Counted from the first letter of the stretch, positions 1 to 9,502 are shown. The stretch is 64,000 nt of DNA from Kribbella steppae (GCF_004342025.1 NZ_SLWN01000011.1:124001-188000), one strand, 5' to 3'. Program-made: numbers and translations. Notes: generated from the sequence alone by a model not told the origin.

Positions 1-495
1 CCTGCTGTGCGTTCGCTCAAGCGAGGTGACCCGGTCCGCCTCGGCGCTCCGGTCGGTGACAGTCTGAAGCTGCCCGCGGGCGGCCAGGACATCTTGATGG
101 TGGCCGGCGGGACCGGACTCGCGCCGTTCCGGGCGATGCTCGAACAGCTCGACCGGCGCACGCAACCGGCCGAGGTGCCGCGGGTGCATCTGTTCCACGG
201 TGCCCGCATGCCGTGGAACCTCTACGAGCACAAGCAACTCAGCAACCTCACCCAGCGGCCGTGGTTCCGCTACACCGGCGTCGTCTCCGACGACAAGTCG
301 TTCCCAGGCCCCCGTGGGCCGGTCGGGACGGTCGCGGCGGATCACGGGCCGTGGGCAGGCCACACCGCCTTGGTGTGCGGTTCCCCCGGTATGGTCCGGC
401 AGACCGTCGAAGAACTCACCGGAGCCGGTGTCCCGGCGGCCGACATCCGCACCGAGTCCCTCGGGACCACGACCTCGGCAGGGGGCCAGCAGTGA
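1..495 (+). CDS. Flavohemoprotein-type FAD/NAD(P)H reductase, C-terminal part (partial)
   Basis: This is the 3' end of a gene that begins before the window; the frame is open to base 1. The 164 visible residues are the end of an FAD-binding domain followed by an NAD(P)-binding ferredoxin-reductase-like domain. The nucleotide-binding motif GGTGLAPFRAML lies near residue 37, and the C-terminal pyridine-nucleotide motif LVCGSPGMV near residue 125. Such modules pass electrons from NAD(P)H through FAD to a partner domain, often a globin in flavohemoproteins. The partner domain is not visible, so the full protein could also be a stand-alone oxidoreductase. The stop overlaps the GTG of the next gene (GTGA), which suggests translational coupling. 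Confidence 0.8.
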   Translation, partial: PAVRSLKRGDPVRLGAPVGDSLKLPAGGQDILMVAGGTGLAPFRAMLEQLDRRTQPAEVPRVHLFHGARMPWNLYEHKQLSNLTQRPWFRYTGVVSDDKSFPGPRGPVGTVAADHGPWAGHTALVCGSPGMVRQTVEELTGAGVPAADIRTESLGTTTSAGGQQ

Positions 496-1130
496 CGCCT
501 GAAGACCCGTTCGCCCGCAGACCCGCGCAGTCGCCATACGCGATCAGGCACCAGACCTTCCGTACCCGGCGGAGGGGCCTGGACCCGGACGAGGTGGCGG
601 CGTACCTGGGCGGACTGGCCGAACAGATCGAGTACGCCGACGCGGACCGGGCCGAGCTCCGGGCCGAGGTCGAGCGGCACCGCAACAGCACACCCGATGC
701 CGATCAGCGCGCCCACATCACCGCGCATGCCGTCGGGCTGCTCAGCCAGGCCCAGCAGATCGCGGACAACCTCGTCGCCGAGGCCGAGCAGTACGCGAAG
801 GATCTGGTGGAGTCGGCCCGCGGTCAGCAGCGGGACGCGCTGGAGCAGGCGCGCGACTCGGTGGAGACTGCGGTCAAGCACCTGCCGCCCAGCGACGCGC
901 AGGCAGCCGAGCTCGAGTACGTCCGCACCTTCACGCAGGTGGCCAGCGTCCAACTCCGGTCGGTCCTGGACGCTCTCGCGGAGCAGGTGGAGCGACTCGG
1001 CCAGCTACCGCGGGTGCCGCAGGAACCGACCAGGCACGAGGAGATCCAGTGGTGGACCGATCTGTCCACCGACACGGCCGACGCTCTCCGCGATTCCCGG
1101 CCCCAGGCAGGTCATCGCCGTCCGATCTGA
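492..1130 (+). CDS. DivIVA-domain coiled-coil protein
   Basis: The product has 212 residues from a GTG that overlaps the previous stop. The N-terminal segment (residues about 12-50) has the DivIVA signature: an aromatic/basic stretch followed by RGLDPDEVAAYL. It continues into a long, charged, helical region rich in Glu, Ala and Gln, interrupted around residue 135. DivIVA-type proteins sense curved membrane at poles and septa and recruit partners; actinobacteria have several paralogues besides the essential Wag31. This copy is short and lies beside a redox gene rather than the ftsZ cluster, so it is probably an accessory paralogue. No partner can be named from the sequence. Confidence 0.75.
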   Translation: MTPEDPFARRPAQSPYAIRHQTFRTRRRGLDPDEVAAYLGGLAEQIEYADADRAELRAEVERHRNSTPDADQRAHITAHAVGLLSQAQQIADNLVAEAEQYAKDLVESARGQQRDALEQARDSVETAVKHLPPSDAQAAELEYVRTFTQVASVQLRSVLDALAEQVERLGQLPRVPQEPTRHEEIQWWTDLSTDTADALRDSRPQAGHRRPI

Positions 1131-1148
1131 GCGCGGCTGCTCCGCTCT

Positions 1149-2450
1149 TCAGTGCTTTCTGGTCCGCTCCGGGCTTGCGGTCTCGAGTGGTACGTCGGCC
1201 GCGGGGATGACACCGAGTTGGGTGGTCTGGCGCCGCAGTACCGCGTCGTACAGCCAGTCCGTGGCTGTGCGGACGCGGTTACCCGGCATGGAGAGGAGGT
1301 GGTAGCCGCGTGTCACCACCTTCGCCGGGAAGCCGGCGAGCGGGACCTGCAGCGGGTTGGCCGCGGCCTGGGTACCACCCAGGTCCACGACGAACCCGAG
1401 GTCGCTGTGCACGTACGGCTGGCGCTCACCGGTCCCGAAGCCGGCCGCGACGTTCTTGGCGGCCCGCTTGCCCTGACGCTCGGCATGCTGCGCTGTCATG
1501 GGCGTGTACTCGCCTGGCCTAGTCAGGTCGGGCACGGCGGCCGCGTCACCGCAGGCGAACACCTCGGGGTGGTCCGGCACGTTCAGGTACTCGTCGACGA
1601 GCAGACGACCCTTCTCGGTCTTCAGCCCGAGCCCGTCGACCATGGGGTCCGGCCGTACGCCGACACACCAGATGAGCGAGTGTGTCGGCACGAACGACTT
1701 GTCGGTGAGCCGTACGCCGTCGTGCTTGGCCTCCTCGACCGATCTGCCCATCAGTACGTCGACACCACGCTCGCGCAGCACCTTGTCCGCCGTACGCGAC
1801 AACCGCTCGTCCAGCTCGGGCAGAACCCGGTCGGCGATGTCCAGGAGCATCCAGCGCATCCGTTGGTGGCGTAGGCGTGGTCGACGCTTCTTGAGGATCT
1901 CTGTGTAGAGCACACCGTGTGCGGCCACCTCAGTGCCTGTATAGCCGGCTCCGACGACCACAAAGGTGCAGAGTGCGTTTCGCTCGGCCAGGCTGTCGGT
2001 GGCGTCGGCCAGCTCGACCTGCTGGGTCAGGTGATCGCGGAGGAACACGGCCTCGGGGATGCCGCGGAACCCGTGGGCGTACTCCGTGACGCCGGGGATG
2101 GGCAGCAGCTTGTTCACACTGCCCGCGGCGATGATGAGCCGGTCGTACCGGATCTCCTCGCGCCGGTCGAGCGGATCGGCGTACCGGACCTTGCGGTGCT
2201 CCAGGTCGAGACCGTCCACCTCGCCGAGCACCAGGCGTACGTCGGGCAACGAGTCGGCGATCGACACGGTCAACCGCCGTGGCTCGAGAATCCCACTCGC
2301 CACCTCGGGCAGGAGCGGCACGTACAGGAAGTAGTCCGTCGGGTTGACCACCACGATGTCGGCCCGCCCGCGCGCCAGCCGGCACAGCGTCTTCGCCGCG
2401 TTGTACCCCGCGAACCCGGCCCCGACGATGACGATCCTCGGTCGCTTCAT
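1149..2450 (-). CDS. ndh: Type II NADH dehydrogenase (NDH-2 family FAD oxidoreductase)
   Basis: The product has 433 residues, the usual NDH-2 length. An FAD dinucleotide fold starts at residue 5 (IVIVGAGFAGYNAA) and a second NADH-binding Rossmann motif, VVVGAGYTGTEVAA, lies near residue 165. The late FAD-contact motif FACGDAAAVPD lies near residue 297. Such enzymes oxidise NADH and reduce menaquinone at the inner face of the membrane without pumping protons. The C-terminal 60 residues contain a hydrophobic/amphipathic stretch suitable for membrane association. An AGGGAG ribosome site sits just before ATG 2450. The gene converges with the DivIVA gene after an 18 bp gap. A related FAD oxidoreductase of the same fold cannot be fully excluded. 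Confidence 0.83.
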   Translation of the reverse strand: MKRPRIVIVGAGFAGYNAAKTLCRLARGRADIVVVNPTDYFLYVPLLPEVASGILEPRRLTVSIADSLPDVRLVLGEVDGLDLEHRKVRYADPLDRREEIRYDRLIIAAGSVNKLLPIPGVTEYAHGFRGIPEAVFLRDHLTQQVELADATDSLAERNALCTFVVVGAGYTGTEVAAHGVLYTEILKKRRPRLRHQRMRWMLLDIADRVLPELDERLSRTADKVLRERGVDVLMGRSVEEAKHDGVRLTDKSFVPTHSLIWCVGVRPDPMVDGLGLKTEKGRLLVDEYLNVPDHPEVFACGDAAAVPDLTRPGEYTPMTAQHAERQGKRAAKNVAAGFGTGERQPYVHSDLGFVVDLGGTQAAANPLQVPLAGFPAKVVTRGYHLLSMPGNRVRTATDWLYDAVLRRQTTQLGVIPAADVPLETASPERTRKH

Positions 2451-2492
2451 TCTCCCTGGGTACCAGATTCCACCCAGGCGAAACGAGACCCC

Positions 2493-3677
2493 TCAGTCGA
2501 GCAGCGCGTCGACGAACTGCTCGGGGTCGAACGGGGCCATGTCGTCCGGGCCTTCGCCGAGGCCGACCAGCTTCACCGGGACTCCGAGCTCGCGCTGGAC
2601 CGCGATCACGATGCCGCCCTTCGCGGTCCCGTCGAGCTTGGTCAGGACCAGGCCGGTGACGTTGATGACGTCCGCGAACACCCGGGCCTGGGTGAGGCCG
2701 TTCTGGCCGGTGGTGGCGTCGATGACGAGCAGCACCTCGTCCACCTCCGCGGACTTCTCGATCACCCGCTTCACCTTGCCGAGCTCGTCCATCAGGCCCG
2801 TCTTGGTGTGCAGCCGTCCGGCGGTGTCGACGATTACGACGTCCGCCTCCTCCTCGATGCCCTGCTTGACCGAGTCGAACGCGATGCTGGCCGGGTCACC
2901 GCCCTCAGGCCCGCGCACAGTCAGCACACCGACCCGCTCGCCCCACGTCTGCAGCTGGTCCGCGGCCGCCGCCCGGAACGTGTCCGCCGCACCCAGTACG
3001 ACGTGCTTGTCCTCGGCGACCAGGATCCGGGCCAGCTTGCCCACCGTGGTGGTCTTGCCGGTGCCGTTCACCCCGACCACCAGGACAACGGCCGGCTGGC
3101 TGTCCTTACGGCTCAACTTGAGCGAGCGGTCCAGCGACGGGTTGACCAGCTCGATCAGCTCCTCGCGCAGGATCTGCCGGGCCTGCTCGGCGCCGACGCC
3201 CTCGACGCGGATCCGGGTCCGCAGCCGCTCGACCAGCTCCTGCGTGGGCGCCACACCGACGTCAGCGGTGATGAGGGTGGTCTCGATGTCCTCCCACGCC
3301 TCTTCGTCCAGCTTGTCCCGCGACAGCAGCGCAAGCAGCCCCTTGCCGAGCGAGCCCTGCGACCGCGCCAGGCGGGCCCGCAGCCGGACCAGCCGACCCT
3401 GCGCCGACTCGGGCTTCTCGATGGTCGCGACCGGCTCCTCGGGGAGCTCGGTGTCCTCCAGCGTCCGCGTCGGCGTGTCGCGCGGCTCCTCCGCGTCGTC
3501 ACCGACCTTCGGCTCCGCGGTCTCCAGCGACGCCGGCTGGTCGGACGGCGGCAGTTGAGCCTTGCGGCGGCGGGTCACGACCAGTCCGGCAGTACCGGCG
3601 GCCAGGACCACTGCGGCCACGATGATGACGATCAGAACGGAGTCGGCAAGCTGAGCGACAAGCTGGGGAGTCAACAC
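2493..3677 (-). CDS. ftsY: Signal recognition particle receptor FtsY
   Basis: FtsY is the membrane SRP receptor GTPase that docks Ffh-ribosome complexes at the translocon. The 394-residue product starts with a single N-terminal membrane segment (about residues 10-33), then a short acidic linker and the NG domain. Visible GTPase motifs are G1 GVNGTGKTTT (about 202), the DTFRAAA insertion-box side, G3 DTAGR (about 283) and G4 TKLDGT (about 345). The start is GTG at 3677. In most actinobacteria ftsY directly follows smc; here it follows cydC by 43 bp and lies 11 kb from smc. It may therefore be read partly from the cyd operon. Confidence 0.96.
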   Translation of the reverse strand: MLTPQLVAQLADSVLIVIIVAAVVLAAGTAGLVVTRRRKAQLPPSDQPASLETAEPKVGDDAEEPRDTPTRTLEDTELPEEPVATIEKPESAQGRLVRLRARLARSQGSLGKGLLALLSRDKLDEEAWEDIETTLITADVGVAPTQELVERLRTRIRVEGVGAEQARQILREELIELVNPSLDRSLKLSRKDSQPAVVLVVGVNGTGKTTTVGKLARILVAEDKHVVLGAADTFRAAAADQLQTWGERVGVLTVRGPEGGDPASIAFDSVKQGIEEEADVVIVDTAGRLHTKTGLMDELGKVKRVIEKSAEVDEVLLVIDATTGQNGLTQARVFADVINVTGLVLTKLDGTAKGGIVIAVQRELGVPVKLVGLGEGPDDMAPFDPEQFVDALLD

Positions 3678-3720
3678 GGTTCCCCATCTTGACAGACACC
3701 CAGCCCGCCGCCCGCATTCG

Positions 3721-5376
3721 TCACGTCAGGCGCACCAGCTGTCGCGATACGTGAGGAGGAACCAGCTCGGGCCGGTGGGTGAGGAGGACCACAGTACGGC
3801 GACCGGCCGCGGCGAATAGGTCCTCCAGCAGCGCTCGGCTGGTCTCCTCGTCCAGGTGTTCCGTCGGCTCGTCGAGCACGAGTACGTCGCGATCGGCCAG
3901 GAGCAGACGGGCGAACGCGAGCCGCTGGCGCTCACCGCCCGACAGACGCGCACCGTGCTCGCCCACCATCGTGTCGAGCCCATCCGGCAGCTTCTCCACG
4001 AACACCCCGAGCCGAGCCCGGTACAGCGCTCTCCACAGCATCAGGTCACTCGCACCGGGTTTGGCGAGCAGGAGGTTCTCCCGGATGCTCGTGTCGAACA
4101 CGTGGCTCTCCTGCGTCAGCAGCCCGACCACAAACCGCACCTGATCGCCTTCGAGCCGCGCCAGGTCCACACCGTCCAGCAGGACCTCACCAGCCCGAGG
4201 TTCCAGGAACCGCAGCAGCACCGCGGCCAGCGTGCTCTTGCCCGAACCACTCGGCCCGGTGATCACCACCCGGCTCCCGGCCGGCATGTCCAGACTCAAC
4301 CCATCCAGTACGTCGTCGTCGCCGTACCCGACCCGCAGGAGCTTCACCTCCAGGTCCCGGCCGTCTGGCAACGGCACCGGGTTTACGGACTCGGTCACTG
4401 GCTCGGGGCTGTCCAGGAGCTCCTGCACTCGGCCGAGTGACGCCCGCACGCGGATGGCTAGCTGCGCGGCGGCTGGAATGCCTCCGAGTACGTCGGCGAG
4501 CGCGAGCGGCGTCAGGACGAGTACAGCGAACACCGCGCCGGTTATGTTCGCCGTACTGCCGAGCATGAGCCCGGCCACGCTCGCGCCGCCGACGCACAGC
4601 ATGAGCAACGCGCTGCCGAGCCCTGCACTCCAGGCCGAGCGTCGCTCCGCGTTGGCCAGCTTCGCGTCACTGGCGCTGAAGGAGTTGAGTACGTCGTCGA
4701 CCGCGTTGAAGGCGACCACGTCTCCTGCGGTGAGGAGTGTCTCGGTTGCAGCGGCCGCCACCTCGCCACGTGAGCCGGCGATCTTCCGCTCAGCCCGGGC
4801 GGCCGTTCCAGCCGTCAGCCACGGTACGACGGTGCATGCGACGAGGACTGCCAGTGCAACGGCAGCGCCTGCTGCGGGGAGCAGCAGTGCCAGGAGGGCG
4901 ACGGTCGCTGTTGCGGTGACTGCTGCGACTGCAACCGGCAGCAGGACTCGCAACCAGAGGTCGAGCACCGCGTCGACGTCGAGCACGAGTCGCGCGAGGA
5001 GGTCGCCCTTGCGGCGTGAGCTCAGACCTCCCGGTGCGAGCTTCTCCAGCCGTCCGGTGATGCGGGCCCGAGTCTCCCCCAGCACCCGGTACGCCGCGTC
5101 GTGCCCGACCAGCCGCTCGACGTATCGGAACACGCCCCGGCCGACACCGAACGCCCGCACAGCCACGATCGCCACCATCAGGATCAGCACCGGAGGCTGA
5201 GCCGCCGCAGTGGTGATCAACCAAGCCGAGGTGGCCAGCAACGCCACCCCCGAACCCGCCGCGAGCACCCCGGTCATCAGCGCCAGCAACAGCCGCCACC
5301 ACAGACGCCCCTCCGGCCTGACCAGACTCCAGAGCTGAGCCCCGCCAACCACACCAGCACTTCTCTTCGCGCTCAT
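3721..5376 (-). CDS. cydC: Heterodimeric thiol exporter ABC subunit CydC
   Basis: This is one half of the CydDC ABC exporter, which moves glutathione/cysteine-type thiols or heme-related ligands and is needed to assemble cytochrome bd. The 551-residue protein has an N-terminal six-helix membrane domain (residues about 1-320) and a C-terminal ATPase. The ATPase has Walker A GPSGSGKST, signature LSGGERQRL and Walker B VLVLDEPTEH. Its ATG overlaps the cydD stop (ATGA), so the two subunits are translationally coupled. It is the last gene of cydABDC before ftsY. Assignment to CydC rather than CydD rests on order in the operon and similarity of style, so the two labels could be exchanged. Confidence 0.9.
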   Translation of the reverse strand: MSAKRSAGVVGGAQLWSLVRPEGRLWWRLLLALMTGVLAAGSGVALLATSAWLITTAAAQPPVLILMVAIVAVRAFGVGRGVFRYVERLVGHDAAYRVLGETRARITGRLEKLAPGGLSSRRKGDLLARLVLDVDAVLDLWLRVLLPVAVAAVTATATVALLALLLPAAGAAVALAVLVACTVVPWLTAGTAARAERKIAGSRGEVAAAATETLLTAGDVVAFNAVDDVLNSFSASDAKLANAERRSAWSAGLGSALLMLCVGGASVAGLMLGSTANITGAVFAVLVLTPLALADVLGGIPAAAQLAIRVRASLGRVQELLDSPEPVTESVNPVPLPDGRDLEVKLLRVGYGDDDVLDGLSLDMPAGSRVVITGPSGSGKSTLAAVLLRFLEPRAGEVLLDGVDLARLEGDQVRFVVGLLTQESHVFDTSIRENLLLAKPGASDLMLWRALYRARLGVFVEKLPDGLDTMVGEHGARLSGGERQRLAFARLLLADRDVLVLDEPTEHLDEETSRALLEDLFAAAGRRTVVLLTHRPELVPPHVSRQLVRLT

Positions 5377-6998
5377 GCGTTCACCAGCTCTCTCGCGCCC
5401 ACGGTGACTGTTCGGTCTGCGGCAGCGATCAGTGCAGGCCGGTGGGCGACCATGAGCACTGTCCGACCGCTGGCACGCAGGCCCGCGATCACTGTGGCTT
5501 CGGCGTCGGCGTCCAACCCAGCCGTCGGCTCATCCAGCAGCAACACGGGTGCATCCGTGATCAACGCGCGAGCCAGAGCCACCCGGCGCTGCTGACCGCC
5601 CGACAACAACTGGCCCTGCTCCCCCACCGCCTTGTCCTGCGCCAGCTCGCTGGCCCCGGCACCGATCAACGCCAGTCGTACTTCGTCGTCCGATGCATCC
5701 GGGCGGCCGAGCCGCACGTTGTCCGCGACCGTGCCCATGCGCAGCCCTGGCCGCTGCGGCACCCACGCGAACTGCTGCCTCCAGACCGTCGGCGCGAACT
5801 CGTCGGCTGCACTCCCGCCGGCAACCACCACACCGCGGTCCGGCGCGACGAACCCGAGCAGGACGGCCAGCACTGTCGACTTGCCCGCACCACTCGGGCC
5901 GGTGAGTGCAATCACTTCACCCGGCCGGACATCTAGGTCGAAGCCGTCGAGCGCCGGCTCGTCGCGACCCGGGTACCGCACTGTCACGTCGTACAGGTGG
6001 AGGGAGCTCACGCGTAGGTCGGGGACGTCGGTGCGGTCGCCTCGCTCGGGTAGGGGTGTCTCCAGGACGCGGAACACCTCTTCACTGGCGGCAACCCCGT
6101 CCGCGCTGGCGTGGAAGTGCATGCCGACCTGTCGCAGCGGGAGGTACGCCTCGGGCGCGAGGATCAGCACCATCAACGCCGTCTCGAGTCCTAGCCTTCC
6201 TTCGACCAGTCGGAGTCCGACACCGACCGCGACCAGCGCCACCGAGATGCTGGCCAGCAGTTCCAGTGCCAGTGACGACAGGAACGCCAACCGCAGACTG
6301 CTCATCGACGCGACCCGGTGCTTGTCGGTCACCCGTCGTACGGCGGCCTCCTGGGCCTTCGCACGGCCGAACAGCTTGAGTGTCGACAGTCCGGCGACGA
6401 CGTCCGCGAAGTTGTGCGCCAGGACGGACAACGCGTGCTGACGACGTCTGCTGTGTGCCTGGGTCGCCCAACCGATCAACGCCATGAAGATCGGGATCAG
6501 CGGCAAGGTGACCAGCACAGTCCCGGCAGCGATCAGGTCGCCGGTCGCCATCCAGCCGATCACTCCGGCGGGAACGGTTGCTGCCAGCACCAACTGTGGG
6601 AGGTAGCGGGCGAAGTACGGATCCAGGTCGTCGAGTCCCTTGGTCAGCAGGGTCGTCAGGGCACTGCTGCGTTCGCCGCTCAACCAGACCGGCCCTAGCT
6701 TGAGCGAGTGCTCCAGCACCTGGCGTCGCAACGTCGACTTGACCGCAGCCGCCGCTCGCTGTGCCACCACCTCCTGCCCCCACACCAGCAGCGCCCGACC
6801 CACCACCACAGCGCCCAGCCCCCACGCGACGCCCGCGATCGGATCACCATGCAGAACGACGTCGGCGATGCCGCGGGCCAGCAGGACGGCCTGCACGATG
6901 ATCAACAGTCCGCTGGCAACGCCGATCACGACCGATGCGGCCAGAAAGATCCGAGCAGCCCGCGCCCTCCGCAGCAGGCGCGGATCCAGCGGCTTCAT
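5373..6998 (-). CDS. cydD: Heterodimeric thiol exporter ABC subunit CydD
   Basis: This is the partner half-transporter of CydC. The 541 residues comprise a membrane domain (about 1-320, six predicted helices) and an ATPase with Walker A GPSGAGKST, signature LSGGQQRR and Walker B LLLDEPTAGLD. The start ATG 6998 overlaps the cydB stop, and its own stop overlaps the cydC start, giving a tightly coupled cydB-cydD-cydC run. Many actinobacteria carry these two as separate genes and some as a fused cydDC; here they are separate and both have intact catalytic motifs. Confidence 0.92.
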   Translation of the reverse strand: MKPLDPRLLRRARAARIFLAASVVIGVASGLLIIVQAVLLARGIADVVLHGDPIAGVAWGLGAVVVGRALLVWGQEVVAQRAAAAVKSTLRRQVLEHSLKLGPVWLSGERSSALTTLLTKGLDDLDPYFARYLPQLVLAATVPAGVIGWMATGDLIAAGTVLVTLPLIPIFMALIGWATQAHSRRRQHALSVLAHNFADVVAGLSTLKLFGRAKAQEAAVRRVTDKHRVASMSSLRLAFLSSLALELLASISVALVAVGVGLRLVEGRLGLETALMVLILAPEAYLPLRQVGMHFHASADGVAASEEVFRVLETPLPERGDRTDVPDLRVSSLHLYDVTVRYPGRDEPALDGFDLDVRPGEVIALTGPSGAGKSTVLAVLLGFVAPDRGVVVAGGSAADEFAPTVWRQQFAWVPQRPGLRMGTVADNVRLGRPDASDDEVRLALIGAGASELAQDKAVGEQGQLLSGGQQRRVALARALITDAPVLLLDEPTAGLDADAEATVIAGLRASGRTVLMVAHRPALIAAADRTVTVGARELVNA

Positions 6999-7993
6999 GC
7001 GACCGAGACCGGCTCGACGGTGACGCGCTTGCGGAAGACCCAGTAGGTCCAGCCCTGGTACAGCAACACCAGCGGCAAGAAGATCGCGGCAATGATCGTC
7101 AAGATCTTCAATGTGTACGGCGTTGATGCCGCATCAACTGTTGTCAATGTTGATCCGGGATCAAGTGTTGACGGCATGACGGCCGGGAACATCGCGGCGA
7201 ACAGCGAAGTCACGGCCAGCCCGACCGCGAGCGCCGTACCGATGAAGGCCCAGCCCTCGCGGCGGACGCGGTTCGCGAGCAGCCCGCCGGCGAAGGCGAC
7301 CACTGCGGCGACCGCGACGATCACCGAGCCGGTGTCACCGCGGATCGCCTGCGCCCACCACAGGAAGGCGACCACCAGGACGGCGGCGGCCAAGCCGGCG
7401 CGGGAGGCCAGCCGGTTGGCGCGGTGGCGGAGGTCGTCGGTCGTGCGCAGCGCCAGGAAGATCGCGCCGTGGGCGACGAAGACCGCAGTAAAGGCAACGG
7501 CGCCGAGGAGAGCGAACGGGCTCAACAGGTCGCCGAGGTTCCCGACGTACTCGTAGGACGCGTCCAACGGAACACCGCGGACCAGGTTCGCGAACGTCAG
7601 TCCCCACAGGAAGGCGGGCACGACCGACCCGATCGTGATCAACGTGTCCATCCGCCCGCGCCAGGCCAGGTCGTCGCGCTTGCCGCGGTACTCCAGCGCC
7701 ACCCCGCGCAGGATCAACGACACCAAGATCGCGAACAGCGGCAGGTAGAACCCGCTGAACAGCGTCGCGTACCACTCCGGGAACGCGGCGAACGTCGCCC
7801 CGCCGGCCACGATCAGCCACACCTCGTTGCCGTCCCAGACCGGCCCGATCGTGGTGATCACCGCCCGCCGCTCGGGCTCGTGCCGGCCGAGCACCCGCAA
7901 CAGCATGCCGACGCCGAAGTCGAAGCCCTCCAGGACGAAGTACCCGATCCACAACCCCGCGATGGCGAGGAACCAGACAGTCGTGAGTTCCAT
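6995..7993 (-). CDS. cydB: Cytochrome bd ubiquinol/menaquinol oxidase subunit II
   Basis: CydB is the second integral subunit of cytochrome bd, a high-affinity terminal oxidase that reduces oxygen with quinol. The protein of 332 residues is almost entirely membrane helices (at least eight), and starts MELTTVWFLAIAGLWIGYF, typical of CydB. A longer frame reaches 8092, but the ATG at 7993 is the family start and lies 13 bp after the cydA stop. The conserved WDGNEVWL segment near residue 57 is present. The C-terminus overlaps cydD by four bases. Confidence 0.95.
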   Translation of the reverse strand: MELTTVWFLAIAGLWIGYFVLEGFDFGVGMLLRVLGRHEPERRAVITTIGPVWDGNEVWLIVAGGATFAAFPEWYATLFSGFYLPLFAILVSLILRGVALEYRGKRDDLAWRGRMDTLITIGSVVPAFLWGLTFANLVRGVPLDASYEYVGNLGDLLSPFALLGAVAFTAVFVAHGAIFLALRTTDDLRHRANRLASRAGLAAAVLVVAFLWWAQAIRGDTGSVIVAVAAVVAFAGGLLANRVRREGWAFIGTALAVGLAVTSLFAAMFPAVMPSTLDPGSTLTTVDAASTPYTLKILTIIAAIFLPLVLLYQGWTYWVFRKRVTVEPVSVA

Positions 7994-8006
7994 TTCCCCA
8001 GCCCTC

Positions 8007-9440
8007 TCAGTAGGCGAACGACAGCGGCTTCTGTTCGGGCGCGTCATCGGGCGAGTCGTGCCCGGACGCCGCGTCCGTCCCGGCCAGCCCACCCCGGATG
8101 GTCCGGAACATGAGCTTCACCTCGACCACCGCCAGCACGCCGTACAACACGGTGAACCCGGCCAGCGACGTGATCACCTCGCCACTGGTCGTACCCGGCG
8201 ACACACCCGATGCCGTCGGCAACAGTCCGAACACCAGCCAGGGCTGCCGCCCGGTCTCGGTGAAGATCCAGCCGAAGCAGTTCGCCGCCAGCGGCAGCAA
8301 CGGCAACGGGATCGCCAGCCAGATCCACCACCGGTTCGGATCCCTGCCCCGGCGCGTTGCCCACAGCAACCACAGCGCGATCGCCGCGGACGCCATCCCG
8401 ACCCCGATCATCAACCGGAACGTCCAATACGTCAGCGGGATGTTCGGCTTGTACGACCCCGGCCCGTACAGCTGCTCATACGCCTCCTGCAGCGAGTTGA
8501 TCCCCTGCACCTCGCCGTCGAAGTGCCCGGTCGCCAGGAACGACAGCAGGTACGGCACCTTCAGCGAGTAGATCTCCCGCGATCCGTCCAGCGTGCCGAC
8601 GGTGAAGGCCGAGAACGACGCCGGCTTCTCCGTCTCGTACAGTGCCTCGGCCGCGGCCATCTTCATCGGCTGCACCTCGGTCATCACCTTGCCCTGCTGA
8701 TCACCGCTGATCGCCACCCCTGCCCCGGACGCGATCACGATCACCGCGCCGAGCTTCAACGCCGTCCGAAACACCTCGCGGTCCACGTCCGGCCGCCGTA
8801 CCAGGTGCCAGATCGCGACCCCGGCCACGAACGCGCCGCCGACCATGAACGCGGCGAAGATCGTGTGCGGGTAAGTGACCAGGACGACCTTGTTGGTCAG
8901 CACCGCCCACAGATCGGTCAACTCCGCCCGGCCACGCTCAGCGTTGTAGCGAAAGCCCACCGGGTTCTGCATCCACGAGTTGGCCGCCAGGATGAAGTAC
9001 GCCGACAACTGCGTGCCCAGCACCACCATCCAGATGCAGGCCAGGTGAACCCGCCGCGGCAGCCGGTCCCAGCCGAAGATCCACAACCCGATGAACGTCG
9101 ACTCGAGGAAGAACGCGAGCAGCCCCTCCAGTGCCAGCGGCGCGCCGAACACGTCGCCGACGAAGCGCGAGTAGTCGCTCCAGTTCATCCCGAACTGGAA
9201 CTCCTGCACGATGCCGGTGACCACGCCCATCGCGATGTTGATCAAGAACAGCTTCCCGTAGAACTTGGTCAGCCGCAGGTACTTCTCCTTGCCGGTCCGG
9301 TACCACGCGGTCTGCAGCCCGGCGGTGATCGCGACCAGCGAGATCGTCACCGGGACGAAGAAGAAGTGGTACACGGTGGTGACGGCGAACTGCCACCGAG
9401 CCAGATCCAGGGTGTCCACGCGCGGGCCCTCCCGTGCCAT
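8007..9440 (-). CDS. cydA: Cytochrome bd oxidase subunit I
   Basis: CydA carries the quinol-oxidation site and hemes b558, b595 and d. The 477-residue product has the N-terminal LARWQFAVTTVYHF helix with the conserved His heme ligand, the FQFGMNWSDYSRFVGDVFG region, and the GRQPW motif (in GWIFTETGRQPW, near residue 390) that marks the family. Its length indicates a short Q-loop, as usual in actinobacteria. It is the first gene of cydABDC, and its start is the base before a dense cluster of dyads shared with the divergent blaI gene. That layout suggests repression of the oxidase operon by the BlaI protein. Confidence 0.96.
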   Translation of the reverse strand: MAREGPRVDTLDLARWQFAVTTVYHFFFVPVTISLVAITAGLQTAWYRTGKEKYLRLTKFYGKLFLINIAMGVVTGIVQEFQFGMNWSDYSRFVGDVFGAPLALEGLLAFFLESTFIGLWIFGWDRLPRRVHLACIWMVVLGTQLSAYFILAANSWMQNPVGFRYNAERGRAELTDLWAVLTNKVVLVTYPHTIFAAFMVGGAFVAGVAIWHLVRRPDVDREVFRTALKLGAVIVIASGAGVAISGDQQGKVMTEVQPMKMAAAEALYETEKPASFSAFTVGTLDGSREIYSLKVPYLLSFLATGHFDGEVQGINSLQEAYEQLYGPGSYKPNIPLTYWTFRLMIGVGMASAAIALWLLWATRRGRDPNRWWIWLAIPLPLLPLAANCFGWIFTETGRQPWLVFGLLPTASGVSPGTTSGEVITSLAGFTVLYGVLAVVEVKLMFRTIRGGLAGTDAASGHDSPDDAPEQKPLSFAY

Positions 9441-9490
9441 CTACGACGTTACGTAGTAGATGCTAGCGCGGATCTACTACGACGTGTAGT
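9441..9490. promoter_or_regulatory. Nested dyads between cydA and blaI, candidate BlaI operators
   Basis: Three overlapping symmetries fill these 50 bp. CTACGACGTTACGTAG (9441-9456) has 5 bp arms. A perfect 10 bp inverted repeat CGTAGTAGAT/ATCTACTACG (9452-9461 and 9472-9481) has a 10 bp spacer. ACTACGACGTGTAGT (9476-9490) has 5 bp arms. The direct repeat CTACGACGT occurs at 9441 and 9477, 36 bp apart. BlaI/MecI dimers typically bind dyads with TAC/GTA-type half-sites, which fits. The location covers the start region of both divergent genes. Confidence 0.6.
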
Positions 9491-9496
9491 TATACT
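9491..9496 (+). promoter_or_regulatory. -10 element TATACT giving a leaderless blaI transcript
   Basis: TATACT lies six bases before the GTG start of blaI at 9503. With the usual -10 to start-site distance, transcription would begin at or next to the GTG, so the mRNA would be leaderless. No Shine-Dalgarno sequence fits upstream. The operator dyad ending at 9490 abuts this element, which would allow autorepression. Confidence 0.5.
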
Positions 9497-9502
9497 GGTC
9501 AC

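Noticed and set aside
1917..3692. A 591-codon plus-strand open frame
   Set aside because: It lies antisense to ndh and ftsY, both recognised. It has no ribosome site or domain signature.
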